Source: VRUE01 sp963805475
GTDB lineage: Bacteria > Actinomycetota > Thermoleophilia > Solirubrobacterales > 70-9
DNA: 64,000 nt
NCBI GenBank assembly: GCA_963805475.1
Contig: CAWDUO010000010.1
Location: 1 to 64,000, forward strand
Direction: 5' to 3'
The position numbers and the translations under genes are program-made. The notes beneath the pieces are model-generated. The model made no database searches and had not been told where the DNA came from. It saw only the letters and a list, made by a program, of their open reading frames with translations. Shown piece by piece: positions 18,664-26,072 of the stretch (its first letter is position 1; every line of letters starts with the position of its first letter).

Positions 18664-19308
18664 ATGGAATCGCCCCAGCTGCCTCGTGCCTACGCGGTGC
18701 GCTCCGAGCGCGAGCGGGTGCTGGAGGCGATGGTGCGGATGGCGGCGACGAAGGGCTACGAGGAGACGACCGTCGCCGACGTGGTCGAGTTCGCGGGGGT
18801 CGACCAGGCCGCCTTCGACGAGATGTTCGGGGGCAAGGAGGACTGCTTCCTCGAGGCCTACGAGGCGGTCTTCGACGTGCTGCTCGCGCACGTCACGGCG
18901 GCGTTCGAAGCGGCCTCGGAGGAGCCGTGGCCGGAGCAGATCGCGGCCGGGCTGCGGGCGCTGGTCGAGCTGCTGGCCGCGGAGGCCGAGATCGCCCGGA
19001 TGGCGATGGTCGAGGTGACCGCCGCCGGCGACGGCGCGCGCGAGCGCTACCGGGCGATGTTCACGCGCTTCACGCCGTTCCTCGAGCAGGGGCGGCGCTA
19101 CTCGGGCCAGGACGAGGCGCTGCCCGCCGACACCGCGCGCTTCGCGATCGGCGGCGCCACCTCGATGATCTTCGACGAGGTGCGGGCGGGCCGCGGGCCC
19201 GAGCTGAAGCGGATCCTGCCCGACCTGGTCTTCGCCGTGCTGATGCCGTACCTGGGGCCGGAGGCGGCCGAGCGGGAGATGCGGCGGGTTACCGCGGAGG
19301 GTGGTTAA
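18664..19308 (+). CDS. TetR/AcrR-family transcriptional regulator
   Basis: 214 residues. The N-terminal helix-turn-helix domain is visible: RERVLEAMVRMAATKGYEETTVADVVEFAGVDQAAFDEMFGGKEDCFLEAYEAVFD. The C-terminal ligand domain is alpha-helical and has no recognisable effector signature. Possible targets are itself or the convergent crotonase gene, but no operator palindrome was identified upstream. A composite hairpin lies between this gene and the crotonase gene. Confidence 0.88.
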   Translation: MESPQLPRAYAVRSERERVLEAMVRMAATKGYEETTVADVVEFAGVDQAAFDEMFGGKEDCFLEAYEAVFDVLLAHVTAAFEAASEEPWPEQIAAGLRALVELLAAEAEIARMAMVEVTAAGDGARERYRAMFTRFTPFLEQGRRYSGQDEALPADTARFAIGGATSMIFDEVRAGRGPELKRILPDLVFAVLMPYLGPEAAEREMRRVTAEGG

Positions 19309-19333
19309 GGGACGGGGGAGAGGGTTTGGGGAA

Positions 19334-19445
19334 GGAGTTGGGGTAGGGCCTCCACTTAACTTTTTTTGAAGATAGTTGGGCGGTCGTCCGAGATCGTTAC
19401 CCGGTTCAAAAAAAGTACAAGACGTTCCGGCCCTACCCCAACTCC
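19334..19445. repeat. composite hairpin H2 with conserved core, between convergent genes
   Basis: The outer stem is perfect over 17 bp (19334-19350 with 19429-19445). The inner stem ACTTTTTTTGAA (19359-19370) pairs perfectly with TTCAAAAAAAGT (19405-19416). Unpaired segments between the stems are TCCACTTA on the left and ACAAGACGTTCC on the right. The loop holds GTCCGAGATC. The same core recurs at 27028-27141 with different outer and inner stems. It lies 25 bases after the TetR stop and 6 bases beyond the crotonase stop, so it could end transcription from both sides. It may also be a mobile or RNA-level element. Confidence 0.85.
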
Positions 19446-19451
19446 TCCTGC

Positions 19452-20204
19452 TCAGACGCCTGTGCCGTGACGGCCCTCGCCCGAGGCGAAGCGGGAGGCT
19501 CCCTCTACGGCCGCATCGAGGACCTCGCGGCCGAGGCGGTGCTCCAGGGCTATGCCGTCGGACAGGGGGAGGCCGAAGCCTTCGATGGCTGCTTGGCGGT
19601 CGGCGAGCATGGTTCTTTGGGGGAAGCTGGCGATTTTCTCGGCCAGGGCTAGGGCTCGGTCGAGGTGCTTACCCTGGTCGACGACCTCGTTGACCAGGCC
19701 GATGCGGTGTGCCTCCTCGGCGGGGACCGGGCGGCCGGTGAGGATCAGCTCTAGGGCTCGGCCCATGCCGACCACGCGGGGGAGGCGCTGGGTGCCGCCG
19801 TCCACCAGGGGGACGCCCCAGCGGCGCTCGAAGAGGCCGAAGGTCGACTGGGGCGTGGCGATGCGGAGGTCGCACCAGAGCGCCAGCTCGACCCCGCCGG
19901 CGAGGCACCAGCCGTCGACCGCGGCGATCGCCGGCTTGGCCGGGGTGAGGCGGGTCGGCCCCATCGGGCCGTGCGGGTGGTCGACGTCGAGGTCCATCGC
20001 CTTCAGGTCGGCGCCGGCGCAGAAGGCCTCGCCGCCGGCGCCGGTGAGGACGAGCACGCGCGCCTCCTCGTCGGCCTCGAAGTCCTCCAGCCCCCGCCGG
20101 AACGCCTCCGCCGCCGCCGCGTCGATCGCGTTGCGCCGCGCCGGCCGGTCGATCGTCAACAGCGCCGCCGCCCCGACGCGCTCGTAGCGCAGCTCGTCCG
20201 TCAT
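19452..20204 (-). CDS. enoyl-CoA hydratase/isomerase (crotonase) family
   Basis: 250 residues. Crotonase features: LLTIDRPARRNAID (substrate-binding strand), EAFCAGADLKAM (oxyanion hole), AVDGWCLAGGVELALWCDLRIA (second oxyanion segment) and FGLFERRWGVPLVDGGTQRLPRVVGMGRALEL. The GVPLVDGGT segment replaces the usual GxxPxxGGxxRL, keeping the backbone loop, and the glutamate in LFERRWG may be one catalytic acid. The exact acyl-CoA reaction cannot be assigned. The 3' end abuts hairpin H2. Confidence 0.88.
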   Translation of the reverse strand: MTDELRYERVGAAALLTIDRPARRNAIDAAAAEAFRRGLEDFEADEEARVLVLTGAGGEAFCAGADLKAMDLDVDHPHGPMGPTRLTPAKPAIAAVDGWCLAGGVELALWCDLRIATPQSTFGLFERRWGVPLVDGGTQRLPRVVGMGRALELILTGRPVPAEEAHRIGLVNEVVDQGKHLDRALALAEKIASFPQRTMLADRQAAIEGFGLPLSDGIALEHRLGREVLDAAVEGASRFASGEGRHGTGV

Positions 20205-20624
20205 CGACGAGAAGAGTAGGGAGTGGGCGGGCTAGTCGCGGCGTACCTCCGGGTCTCGCCGACGACGCCCAGCTCCCGGGTGCGCCCCGGCGCGCCGCGG
20301 TCATCAGGGCAGGCGCTGGATGACCGGTCGCCACGCTAGAGACGGGGGCGGACGAGAAACGACCCCGGAACGCAAAACGCGACCGGGGGCGACGCGTTAA
20401 GCCTGCCCGCGCGTAGCCTTCGCGCGTCGAAGCTCTCTGCGCCACCTTCAAGACGGTGTCCCGCTGGCTTCGCGGGGCCTGTCTCTCCCAGTCGCAGGAG
20501 CAACTTAGCCCGGCCGCCTGTCCGTGTCCAGGGTCCGACCACCGACGATCCCGCAAAGTCCGCAAAATATGGACGCGACCGGTCTCCCGCGTCCGGGGGC
20601 GGCTTTGTCAATACCCTCATCGTC
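20205..20624. other. 420-base divergent intergenic region upstream of metF
   Basis: The region lies between the divergent crotonase and metF starts. It holds a short hairpin (CCCCGG at 20363 with CCGGGG at about 20383, loop rich in A). I looked for SAM, SAH and cobalamin riboswitch signatures that often precede methionine and folate genes and did not find their conserved boxes. AAAATATGGACGCG at about 20563 is AT-rich enough to hold a -10 element. Otherwise nothing is recognised. Confidence 0.4.
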
Positions 20625-21560
20625 ATGCACATAGATCGCATCCTCGATACGAAGCGGCCGGTCTTCTCGGTCGAGCTCTTCCCGCCGAAGACGGAGGAGG
20701 CGACCGAGCAGCTGTTCGCGACCGCGCGCTCGCTGCGCGAGCTCGATCCCGACTTCGTCTCCGTCACCTACGGTGCCGGCGGCTCGACCCGCGACGGGAC
20801 GGTCGAGATCACCCGGGCGCTGAAGGACGAGCTGGGGCTGGAGACGATGGCCCACCTGAGCTGCGTCGGCGAGACCGCCGAGGGGCTGGCGGCGACGCTC
20901 GACCGGATCGCCGCGGCCGGGATCGACAACGTCTTCGCCCTGCGCGGCGACCCGCCGCGCGGCCAGCCGGACTTCGTCCAGCCGGAGGGCGGCCTCGGCA
21001 GCGCCGCCGAGCTGGCGGAGTTCATCACCGGCTCCGATCGCTGGGACTTCACCGTCGGCGGCGCCTGCTTCCCCGAGGTGCACCCCGAGGCGCCCGACCT
21101 CGAGACCGACCTCGATTACCTGAAGAGCAAGGTCGAGGCGGGCGCGTCGTTCCTGATCACGCAGCTGTTCTTCGACAACCAGGTCTACTTCGACTTCGTC
21201 GCCGCGGCGCGGGCGAAGGGGATCGACGTACCGATCCTCGCCGGCGTGATTCCGGTGGCGAGCTTCGCCCAGACGAAGCGGATCTGCGAGCTCTGCGACG
21301 CGACGATCCCGGCGCGGCTGGAGGCGGCCTTCGCCGCGGTCGATGGCGACGAGGAGGCGGAGTTCCAGCTCGGCGTCGCCTACGCCGCACAGCAGTGCGC
21401 TGAGCTGCTGATCGGCGGCGCGCCCGGCATCCACTTCTACGCGCTCAACCGGGCTCCGGCGACGCGGGCGGTGCTGGCGGCTTTGCGCGCGGCTCAGCCC
21501 TGGGAGCGGTACGCGGGGAAGAAGCCGCTGGACTCGCGGCCGGCGGAGAGCCGGTCGTAG
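20625..21560 (+). CDS. metF: 5,10-methylenetetrahydrofolate reductase MetF
   Basis: 311 residues, a flavin TIM barrel that supplies 5-methyl-THF for methionine synthesis. Motifs: FSVELFPPKTEEA (with the family's catalytic Glu), DFVSVTYGAGGSTRDGTVEI, MAHLSCVGETAEGL, VFALRGDPP, FTVGGACFPEVHPEA, GASFLITQLFFDNQVYFDFV and GAPGIHFYALNRA. Start is ATG 20625. Its 3' end overlaps the convergent FemX-like gene by about 67 bases, so each transcript is antisense to the other's tail. Confidence 0.95.
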   Translation: MHIDRILDTKRPVFSVELFPPKTEEATEQLFATARSLRELDPDFVSVTYGAGGSTRDGTVEITRALKDELGLETMAHLSCVGETAEGLAATLDRIAAAGIDNVFALRGDPPRGQPDFVQPEGGLGSAAELAEFITGSDRWDFTVGGACFPEVHPEAPDLETDLDYLKSKVEAGASFLITQLFFDNQVYFDFVAAARAKGIDVPILAGVIPVASFAQTKRICELCDATIPARLEAAFAAVDGDEEAEFQLGVAYAAQQCAELLIGGAPGIHFYALNRAPATRAVLAALRAAQPWERYAGKKPLDSRPAESRS

Positions 21561-22480
21561 GCCTCACGGTCGCAGACGATCTCGGAGACATGCCAGGCCT
21601 GCTCGCGGTTGGCGAAGCCGCGCTTGAACTCCTCCAGCGCGTCGCCGCGGCTCAAGCCCCCCCCGAGGTTGAGCGGCAGGCTGCGCTCGGCGGCGAGCTC
21701 GACCAGCGCCGCGACGACGTTCTTCATCGGCGAGTCGCGCAGCTGGGCGTCGGCGCTGCCGCTGAGGTAGTAGTGGAGGAAGCCGTCGCTTTGCACGGTC
21801 AGCGAGGCGGCCGCGACGTCGCCCTGCGGGGCGCGGGCGATCGCCAGCCAGGCGGCGTCGGACTCGAGGATGCGGTCGAAGTAGGCGGCGCCGAAGAAGT
21901 AGCGCTCGGCGGCGCCGGTGCGGCGCATCGTCTGCTCGTAGGCGGCGAGGAAGCCGGCGCGCTGCTCCGCCGTCGTCTCGGGGCCGGGGACCACGTCCAC
22001 CTCGTAGCCGGCCCGCCGGTTGCGGTTGATCCGGTTGCGGTCGCTGCCGCGGCTCTTCGCCGGCAGCGCCGGGTCGGCGATCTGGACGACGGCGCGCTCC
22101 ACGGCCCCGGCGAGCGGCGGCTCGCGGAGCGTGTGGCGGACGAAGATCGAGACGAGCCCGGTGGGCGAGAAGTCGACTTCGGCGGGGTCTAGGGCGGGAG
22201 TCGGGGGGGCGCCCGTCGGAGCAAAAGCGGGGAGGCTCCGCCGGGCGCCCCCCCGACTCCCATCGGCCAGCCCTGGATAGCCGTAAGGAGAGGTCGCGTC
22301 GCGCTCATGCGTCCCGGGGATCTCGCGCACGATCAGCGGCGCGACGAGCGTTGCGTCGCCGGCCTCGATGCGCAGCGTGTGGGTGACCCCCTCGGCGTCG
22401 AGGAAGGGGCGCGAGCGGAAGAGCTCCTCGCTCTCCGCCGCCTCGCCGCGGTCGGCGATCAACTCCGCCACCCCCGTCAC
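21494..22480 (-). CDS. GNAT/FemX-like acyltransferase with a hairpin-encoded insert
   Basis: 328 residues from GTG 22480. The C-terminal half resembles GNAT/FemAB-like acyltransferases that use aminoacyl-tRNA or acyl-CoA: RINRNRRAGYEVDVV, AYEQTMRRTGAAERYFFGAAYF, VAAASLTVQSDGFLHYYLSGSADAQLRDSPMKNVVAALVE and LNLGGGLSRGDALEEFKRGFANRE. Genes of this type in glycan loci modify peptidoglycan bridges or surface sugars. Residues about 74-95 (SRGGARRSLPAFAPTG part) are encoded by a 20-bp perfect inverted repeat (hairpin H3) in an otherwise conserved N-terminal domain, and look like an in-frame insertion. Confidence 0.75.
   Translation of the reverse strand: MTGVAELIADRGEAAESEELFRSRPFLDAEGVTHTLRIEAGDATLVAPLIVREIPGTHERDATSPYGYPGLADGSRGGARRSLPAFAPTGAPPTPALDPAEVDFSPTGLVSIFVRHTLREPPLAGAVERAVVQIADPALPAKSRGSDRNRINRNRRAGYEVDVVPGPETTAEQRAGFLAAYEQTMRRTGAAERYFFGAAYFDRILESDAAWLAIARAPQGDVAAASLTVQSDGFLHYYLSGSADAQLRDSPMKNVVAALVELAAERSLPLNLGGGLSRGDALEEFKRGFANREQAWHVSEIVCDREAYDRLSAGRESSGFFPAYRSQG
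22196..22261. repeat. hairpin H3 inside a coding region
   Basis: A perfect 20-bp inverted repeat pairs 22196-22215 with 22242-22261. Within its loop a second stem pairs CGGAGC (22217-22222) with GCTCCG (22235-22240). The 66-bp length is a multiple of three and the reading frame of the acyltransferase gene is preserved through it. On mRNA the stem would be very stable. Confidence 0.88.
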
Positions 22481-22483
22481 TCA

Positions 22484-22560
22484 CCCCACCCCTCGGGCGT
22501 TCCGCTGTTCCTTTGCCCTGTTATTTGGGGGATAAGGAACAGCGGAGTAAGTGAGGGGAG
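22484..22560. repeat. hairpin H4 between two acyltransferase genes
   Basis: TCCGCTGTTCCTT (22501-22513) pairs perfectly with AAGGAACAGCGGA (22534-22546). Flanking CTCACCCC and GTGAGGGG segments can extend the stem imperfectly. It fills the 80-base gap between two genes transcribed the same way. The stretch GCGTTCCGCTGTTCCTTT also occurs at 26233-26250 and, in part, at 34786-34799. Confidence 0.85.
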
Positions 22561-23106
22561 TCACTGGAGGAGGTCCGCGGCCGCCGCGCGGAACTCGTCG
22601 GGAAGCACTCCCCAAACCTCGCAGTCATCCGTCCCGTCGGGCCGTTTCAGGTGGCCGCGCATCGTCCCCTCGTGCTTCCAGCCGAGGCTCGTCACGGTCT
22701 TCTTGGCGACTTCGTTGCGCGCCGGGATGCGGCCGTAGACGCGGTGGGCGCCGAACTCGTCGAATGCCTTGGCGATCGTCAGCGCCTCGGCGCGGCGGCC
22801 GACCCCTTTGCCGCGCACGTCGTCGCCGATCAGCGCCCCCAGCTCTGGCGCGGTCTGGCGGAAGAGGCCGTAGAGGGCGGTGAAGCCGACCGGCTCCCCG
22901 TACCCCTCGACGAGGATCGCGTACTTGCGGTCCTCGCCCGAGCCGTCCATCGCCCGCCCGACCCAGGCTTCGGCTTCCTCGATCGAGAACCCCTCGCGCC
23001 GCTCCATCAGCGTCCGGGTCGCCTCCGGGTTGTTGAACCAGCGGTGCACGGCCGCGGCGTCGCCGGGCCGGAAGGGGCGCAGGCTCACTTCAGGTCGCTC
23101 GGCCAC
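22561..23106 (-). CDS. GNAT-family N-acetyltransferase, RimJ/RimL-like
   Basis: 181 residues. It starts VSLRPFRPGDAAAVHRWFNNPEATRTLM. The acetyl-CoA pyrophosphate loop region is LGALIGDDVRGKGVGRRAEALTIAKAFDEFGAHRVYGRI, and then comes NEVAKKTVTSLGWKHEGTMRGH. This pattern is typical of RimJ/RimL-type acetyltransferases and of those acting on nucleotide-linked amino sugars. Its position upstream of the FemX-like gene and downstream of the sugar transferase suggests a role in glycan modification, but substrate choice is inference. Confidence 0.85.
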   Translation of the reverse strand: MAERPEVSLRPFRPGDAAAVHRWFNNPEATRTLMERREGFSIEEAEAWVGRAMDGSGEDRKYAILVEGYGEPVGFTALYGLFRQTAPELGALIGDDVRGKGVGRRAEALTIAKAFDEFGAHRVYGRIPARNEVAKKTVTSLGWKHEGTMRGHLKRPDGTDDCEVWGVLPDEFRAAAADLLQ

Positions 23107-23133
23107 GGCGAAAACCCTAACCCCAATTGCGCG

Positions 23134-23697
23134 CTAATCAGGCGCGAGGCCTTGGCCGGTTAGGAGGAGGCCTAGGGTCTTGGCGAGGATTCGGAGGTCT
23201 AGGGGGAAGCTGCGGCGTTCCACGTACTCGACGTCGAGCTCGATCCGCTGCTCCCAGGGGATGCCGGCGCGCCCTTGCACCTGGGCCCAGCCGGTGAGGC
23301 CCGGACGGACCTCGTGGCGGCGGTGCTGGCGCAGGGTGTAGTCCTTGACCTGGGCGGGGATCGTCGGGCGGGGGCCGACGATCCCCATCTCGCCGCGCAG
23401 CACGTTGACCAGGTTGGGGATCTCGTCGAGCGAGGTGCGGCGCAGGAAGCGGCCGGCGGCGGTGACGCGGGGGTCGTCGCGGGCGACGACCGTGCCGACG
23501 CCAATCGGGTCGGAGCCGAGCCGCATCGTGCGCAGCTTGAGCAGCTCGAACTCGCGCCCGCCGAGGCCGACACGCGTCTGTCGGTAGATCGCCGGGCCGC
23601 GGCTGCCCAACCGGATCGCGATCGCAGCGAGGAGGAGGATCGGCGAGAAGACGACGAGCGCCAGGGAGGCTATTGCGATGTCGAGGGCGCGCGGCAT
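23134..23697 (-). CDS. initiating sugar-phosphate transferase (WcaJ/PglC type)
   Basis: 187 residues. One N-terminal membrane segment (IAIASLALVVFSPILLLAAIAI) precedes the catalytic core of bacterial sugar transferases. Motifs: GSRGPAIYRQTRVGLGGREFELLKLRTMR, RDDPRVTAAGRFLRRTSLDEIPNLVNVLRGEMGIVGPRP and PGLTGWAQVQGRAG. It transfers a sugar-1-phosphate to undecaprenyl phosphate, the first membrane step of the repeat-unit pathway. It is the short PglC-like form, without the extra membrane segments of WbaP. It sits downstream of glycosyltransferase genes in the same orientation. Confidence 0.9.
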   Translation of the reverse strand: MPRALDIAIASLALVVFSPILLLAAIAIRLGSRGPAIYRQTRVGLGGREFELLKLRTMRLGSDPIGVGTVVARDDPRVTAAGRFLRRTSLDEIPNLVNVLRGEMGIVGPRPTIPAQVKDYTLRQHRRHEVRPGLTGWAQVQGRAGIPWEQRIELDVEYVERRSFPLDLRILAKTLGLLLTGQGLAPD

Positions 23698-23736
23698 CAG
23701 GCTCGCCGTTTCGACGGGGTTGCGTCGGTCACATCG

Positions 23737-24867
23737 TCACCTGGTTCCCTCGGCCTTCTCCCAAGCGCCCGGCGCGCCGTGGCGCGCCCGGTCCCAGAGC
23801 CCGAGCGCGATCGAGGCGGTGGTCTCGACGTAGTAGCGGGCGGCGCGCAGCGGCGCGACGGGCAGCGCCCGACTCAGCAACGCGGCGGCGAGCAGCGCGA
23901 CCTGAGCGGCGAGCGTGACCGCGTAGACCCAGCCCTGGCCGAGCAGCGCGACGTTCGCGGCCAGCGCGACCAGGTGCAGGAAGGGGCTCGCGTAGCGCAG
24001 CAGCCGGTGCGAGAAGAGCTCGAACGCGTACAGCGGCGGGTAGCCGCGGGGCGAGAGCATCCCTTCGCCGGCGACGATGTCCCAGAGGCCGACCATCATC
24101 CGCCGCTTGCGCGCCAGCTCGCCTCCCAGCGTCGGCACCATCTTCTCCTCGGCGCACGCCCGGGGCGCGTAGAGCGAGCGGCGGCGACGCTTGGCGAGCA
24201 GGAAGGGCAACGAGAGGTCGTGGCTGCCGGCTGCCGGCAGGGCGACGTAGTCGGCGGCGCGCACGGCGTAGATCGCACCGTTGCCGGCCGTCACCCCGGC
24301 GAGCGCCGACTCCATCCCGCGCACCGCCATCTCGTAGCGCCAGTAGGCGCCCTCGAGGTTGTCGCCGCCCGGGTCGAGGAAGCGGACCTGGCCGCAGACG
24401 TAGCCGACCGCCGGGTCGGCGAAGGGCTCGACCAGGCGGCGCAGGGCGTCGCTCGCCCAGGCGCTGTTGGCGTCGGAGAAGGCGAGGATCTCGCCCGCGG
24501 CGCGCTCTGCCGCGGCGTTCTGGGCGAGTACCTTGCCGCCGCGCGGCAGGTCGAGGACGAGGTCGGCGCCGGCGGCGCGGGCGCGCTCGACCGTCGCGTC
24601 GGCCGAGCCGTCGGAGACGACGATGACCTGGAGCCGCTCGCGCGGGTGCTCGAGCGCCAGGGCGTTCGCGACCTTGGCGGCGATCACCTCCTCCTCGTCA
24701 TGGGCGGCGACGATCAGGGAGACGCGCGGCGGCTGGTCCCTGGCGCCGAGGCTCGGGGTGGGACGACGGCGCAGGGCGAGCAGCGCCCGCAGGACGAGCG
24801 GGTAGCCGAGGTGGGTGTAGACGATGGCCGCGGTGCAGGCCCAGAAGACGATCGTTACGGCGGTCAC
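23737..24867 (-). CDS. membrane-anchored family 2 glycosyltransferase
   Basis: About 376 residues from GTG 24867. An N-terminal membrane segment (VTIVFWACTAAIVYTHLGYPLVL) is followed by a GT-A domain: RVSLIVAAHDEEEVIAAKVANAL, VIVVSDGSADAT, AFSDANSAWASDAL (the DxD-equivalent) and AYWRYEMAVRGMESALAGVTAGNGAIYAVR. Two to three C-terminal membrane segments follow. This architecture is like processive or lipid-linked glycosyltransferases that act at the cytoplasmic face. The start lies 7 bases after the stop of the family 4 glycosyltransferase gene. Confidence 0.85.
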   Translation of the reverse strand: MTAVTIVFWACTAAIVYTHLGYPLVLRALLALRRRPTPSLGARDQPPRVSLIVAAHDEEEVIAAKVANALALEHPRERLQVIVVSDGSADATVERARAAGADLVLDLPRGGKVLAQNAAAERAAGEILAFSDANSAWASDALRRLVEPFADPAVGYVCGQVRFLDPGGDNLEGAYWRYEMAVRGMESALAGVTAGNGAIYAVRAADYVALPAAGSHDLSLPFLLAKRRRRSLYAPRACAEEKMVPTLGGELARKRRMMVGLWDIVAGEGMLSPRGYPPLYAFELFSHRLLRYASPFLHLVALAANVALLGQGWVYAVTLAAQVALLAAALLSRALPVAPLRAARYYVETTASIALGLWDRARHGAPGAWEKAEGTR

Positions 24868-24874
24868 GGGACGA

Positions 24875-26017
24875 TTATGGGTTGCGTGAGAGGGGGTAGG
24901 GGGTGCCCCTCCTATCGATGAGTTCGCCGTAGAGGGCGAGGGTTCGGCGGGCGGCCTCGTCCCAGGAGTAGGAGTTGGTGGCGGCCTCTGCCGCTGCGGC
25001 GGCCAGATCGGCGCGAGCACCTTCATCCTCGACCAAGTCCCCCAGGGCATCGGCGAGCGCAGCGGGATCGTTAGGCGGGACGAGGCGGGCGGCGCCGCTC
25101 GCCGCGACCTCTGGGAAGCCGCCGACGGCGCTGAGCACGAGCGGCTTGCCGAAGGCGAGCGCCGCGTAGAGGACGCCGGAGTGCTCGGCGTCGCGGTAGG
25201 GCAGGACGACAAGGTCGGCGCGGCGCATCAGCGCCGGGATCTCGGCGTCCTCGACGAAGCGGGCGAGGAAGCGGACACGGCCCGGCGCCTCCGCGGCGAG
25301 CGCGCGCAGCGGCTCGACGTCCATGCGCGGGTTGCCGGCGATCCACAGCTCGGCCCCCTTTACCCGGCGGAACGCGCGCAGCAGCGTGTCGACTCCCTTG
25401 TACGGGCGGAGCAGGCCGAAGAAGAGGATCACCGGGCCCTCGGCACCCGCCAGCTCCGGCGGCAGCGGCCGCTCGTCCGGCAGCCGGGTGAGGTAGTCGA
25501 AGGCGCCGTGGTGGATGACGCGGACGCGCTCGCCGGGCAGTCCGACGACCTCGCGCAGCCGGCGGGCGCCGTGCTCGGAGTGAGCGACAACGGCGTCCAT
25601 CGCGCCGAAGGCGCGGCGGACGCTCGCCAGCTGGCGCCGGGTCGGGTGAGGCGGCAGCACGTAGTGCGCGGTCATCACGCGCGGGCGGCGCGGGGGGAGG
25701 AGGTGCGAGTCGAGCCAGGGCAACGTCAGCCACTGGTAATGGACGACGTCCGCGTCGATCTCCCGCCGCAGCCGCAGCATGTCCGGCATGTGCTCGGCCA
25801 GCTTGAAAGCGCGGCGGGCCGGAGCGCCGAGTCCGCGGGCGGCGCTGCGGCGGTAGAAGCACTCGCGCACCCGGCAGTCCTCCGCCGCGGGCACCGGCCC
25901 GTAGAGGAAGCGACTGGTCAGCAGCTCGACCTCGGCCCCGGCGCGGGCGAGCGCCGCGGCGAGGGCGCGGTCGTAGGGCGGCGTGAAGGCCGAGGGGTCG
26001 ATGAGTTGAACCTTCAT
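24875..26017 (-). CDS. family 4 glycosyltransferase
   Basis: 380 residues with a GT-B fold. N-terminal domain: MKVQLIDPSAFTPPYDRALAAALARAGAEVELLTSRF, DVVHYQWLTLPWLD and VVAHSEHGARRLREV. C-terminal nucleotide-sugar domain: VILFFGLLRPYKGVDTLLRAF, ELWIAGNPR, RFVEDAEIPALMRRADLVVLPYRDAEHSGVLYAALAFGKPLVLSAVGGFPE (the E-x7-E-like retaining motif region). It adds a sugar during assembly of the lipid-linked repeat. It is divergent from the next glycosyltransferase, whose ATG at 26016 would overlap this start, so the later ATG is preferred there. Confidence 0.88.
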   Translation of the reverse strand: MKVQLIDPSAFTPPYDRALAAALARAGAEVELLTSRFLYGPVPAAEDCRVRECFYRRSAARGLGAPARRAFKLAEHMPDMLRLRREIDADVVHYQWLTLPWLDSHLLPPRRPRVMTAHYVLPPHPTRRQLASVRRAFGAMDAVVAHSEHGARRLREVVGLPGERVRVIHHGAFDYLTRLPDERPLPPELAGAEGPVILFFGLLRPYKGVDTLLRAFRRVKGAELWIAGNPRMDVEPLRALAAEAPGRVRFLARFVEDAEIPALMRRADLVVLPYRDAEHSGVLYAALAFGKPLVLSAVGGFPEVAASGAARLVPPNDPAALADALGDLVEDEGARADLAAAAAEAATNSYSWDEAARRTLALYGELIDRRGTPYPLSRNP

Positions 26018-26072
26018 GCGCAGCGAAGTGTCCGGTGTCCGGCAAACAGTGGACGCGATTATCGTGGCGGCG

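Noticed and set aside
20400..20624. Riboswitch upstream of metF
   Set aside because: None of the conserved boxes of SAM, SAH or cobalamin riboswitches could be found; only a short hairpin is present.
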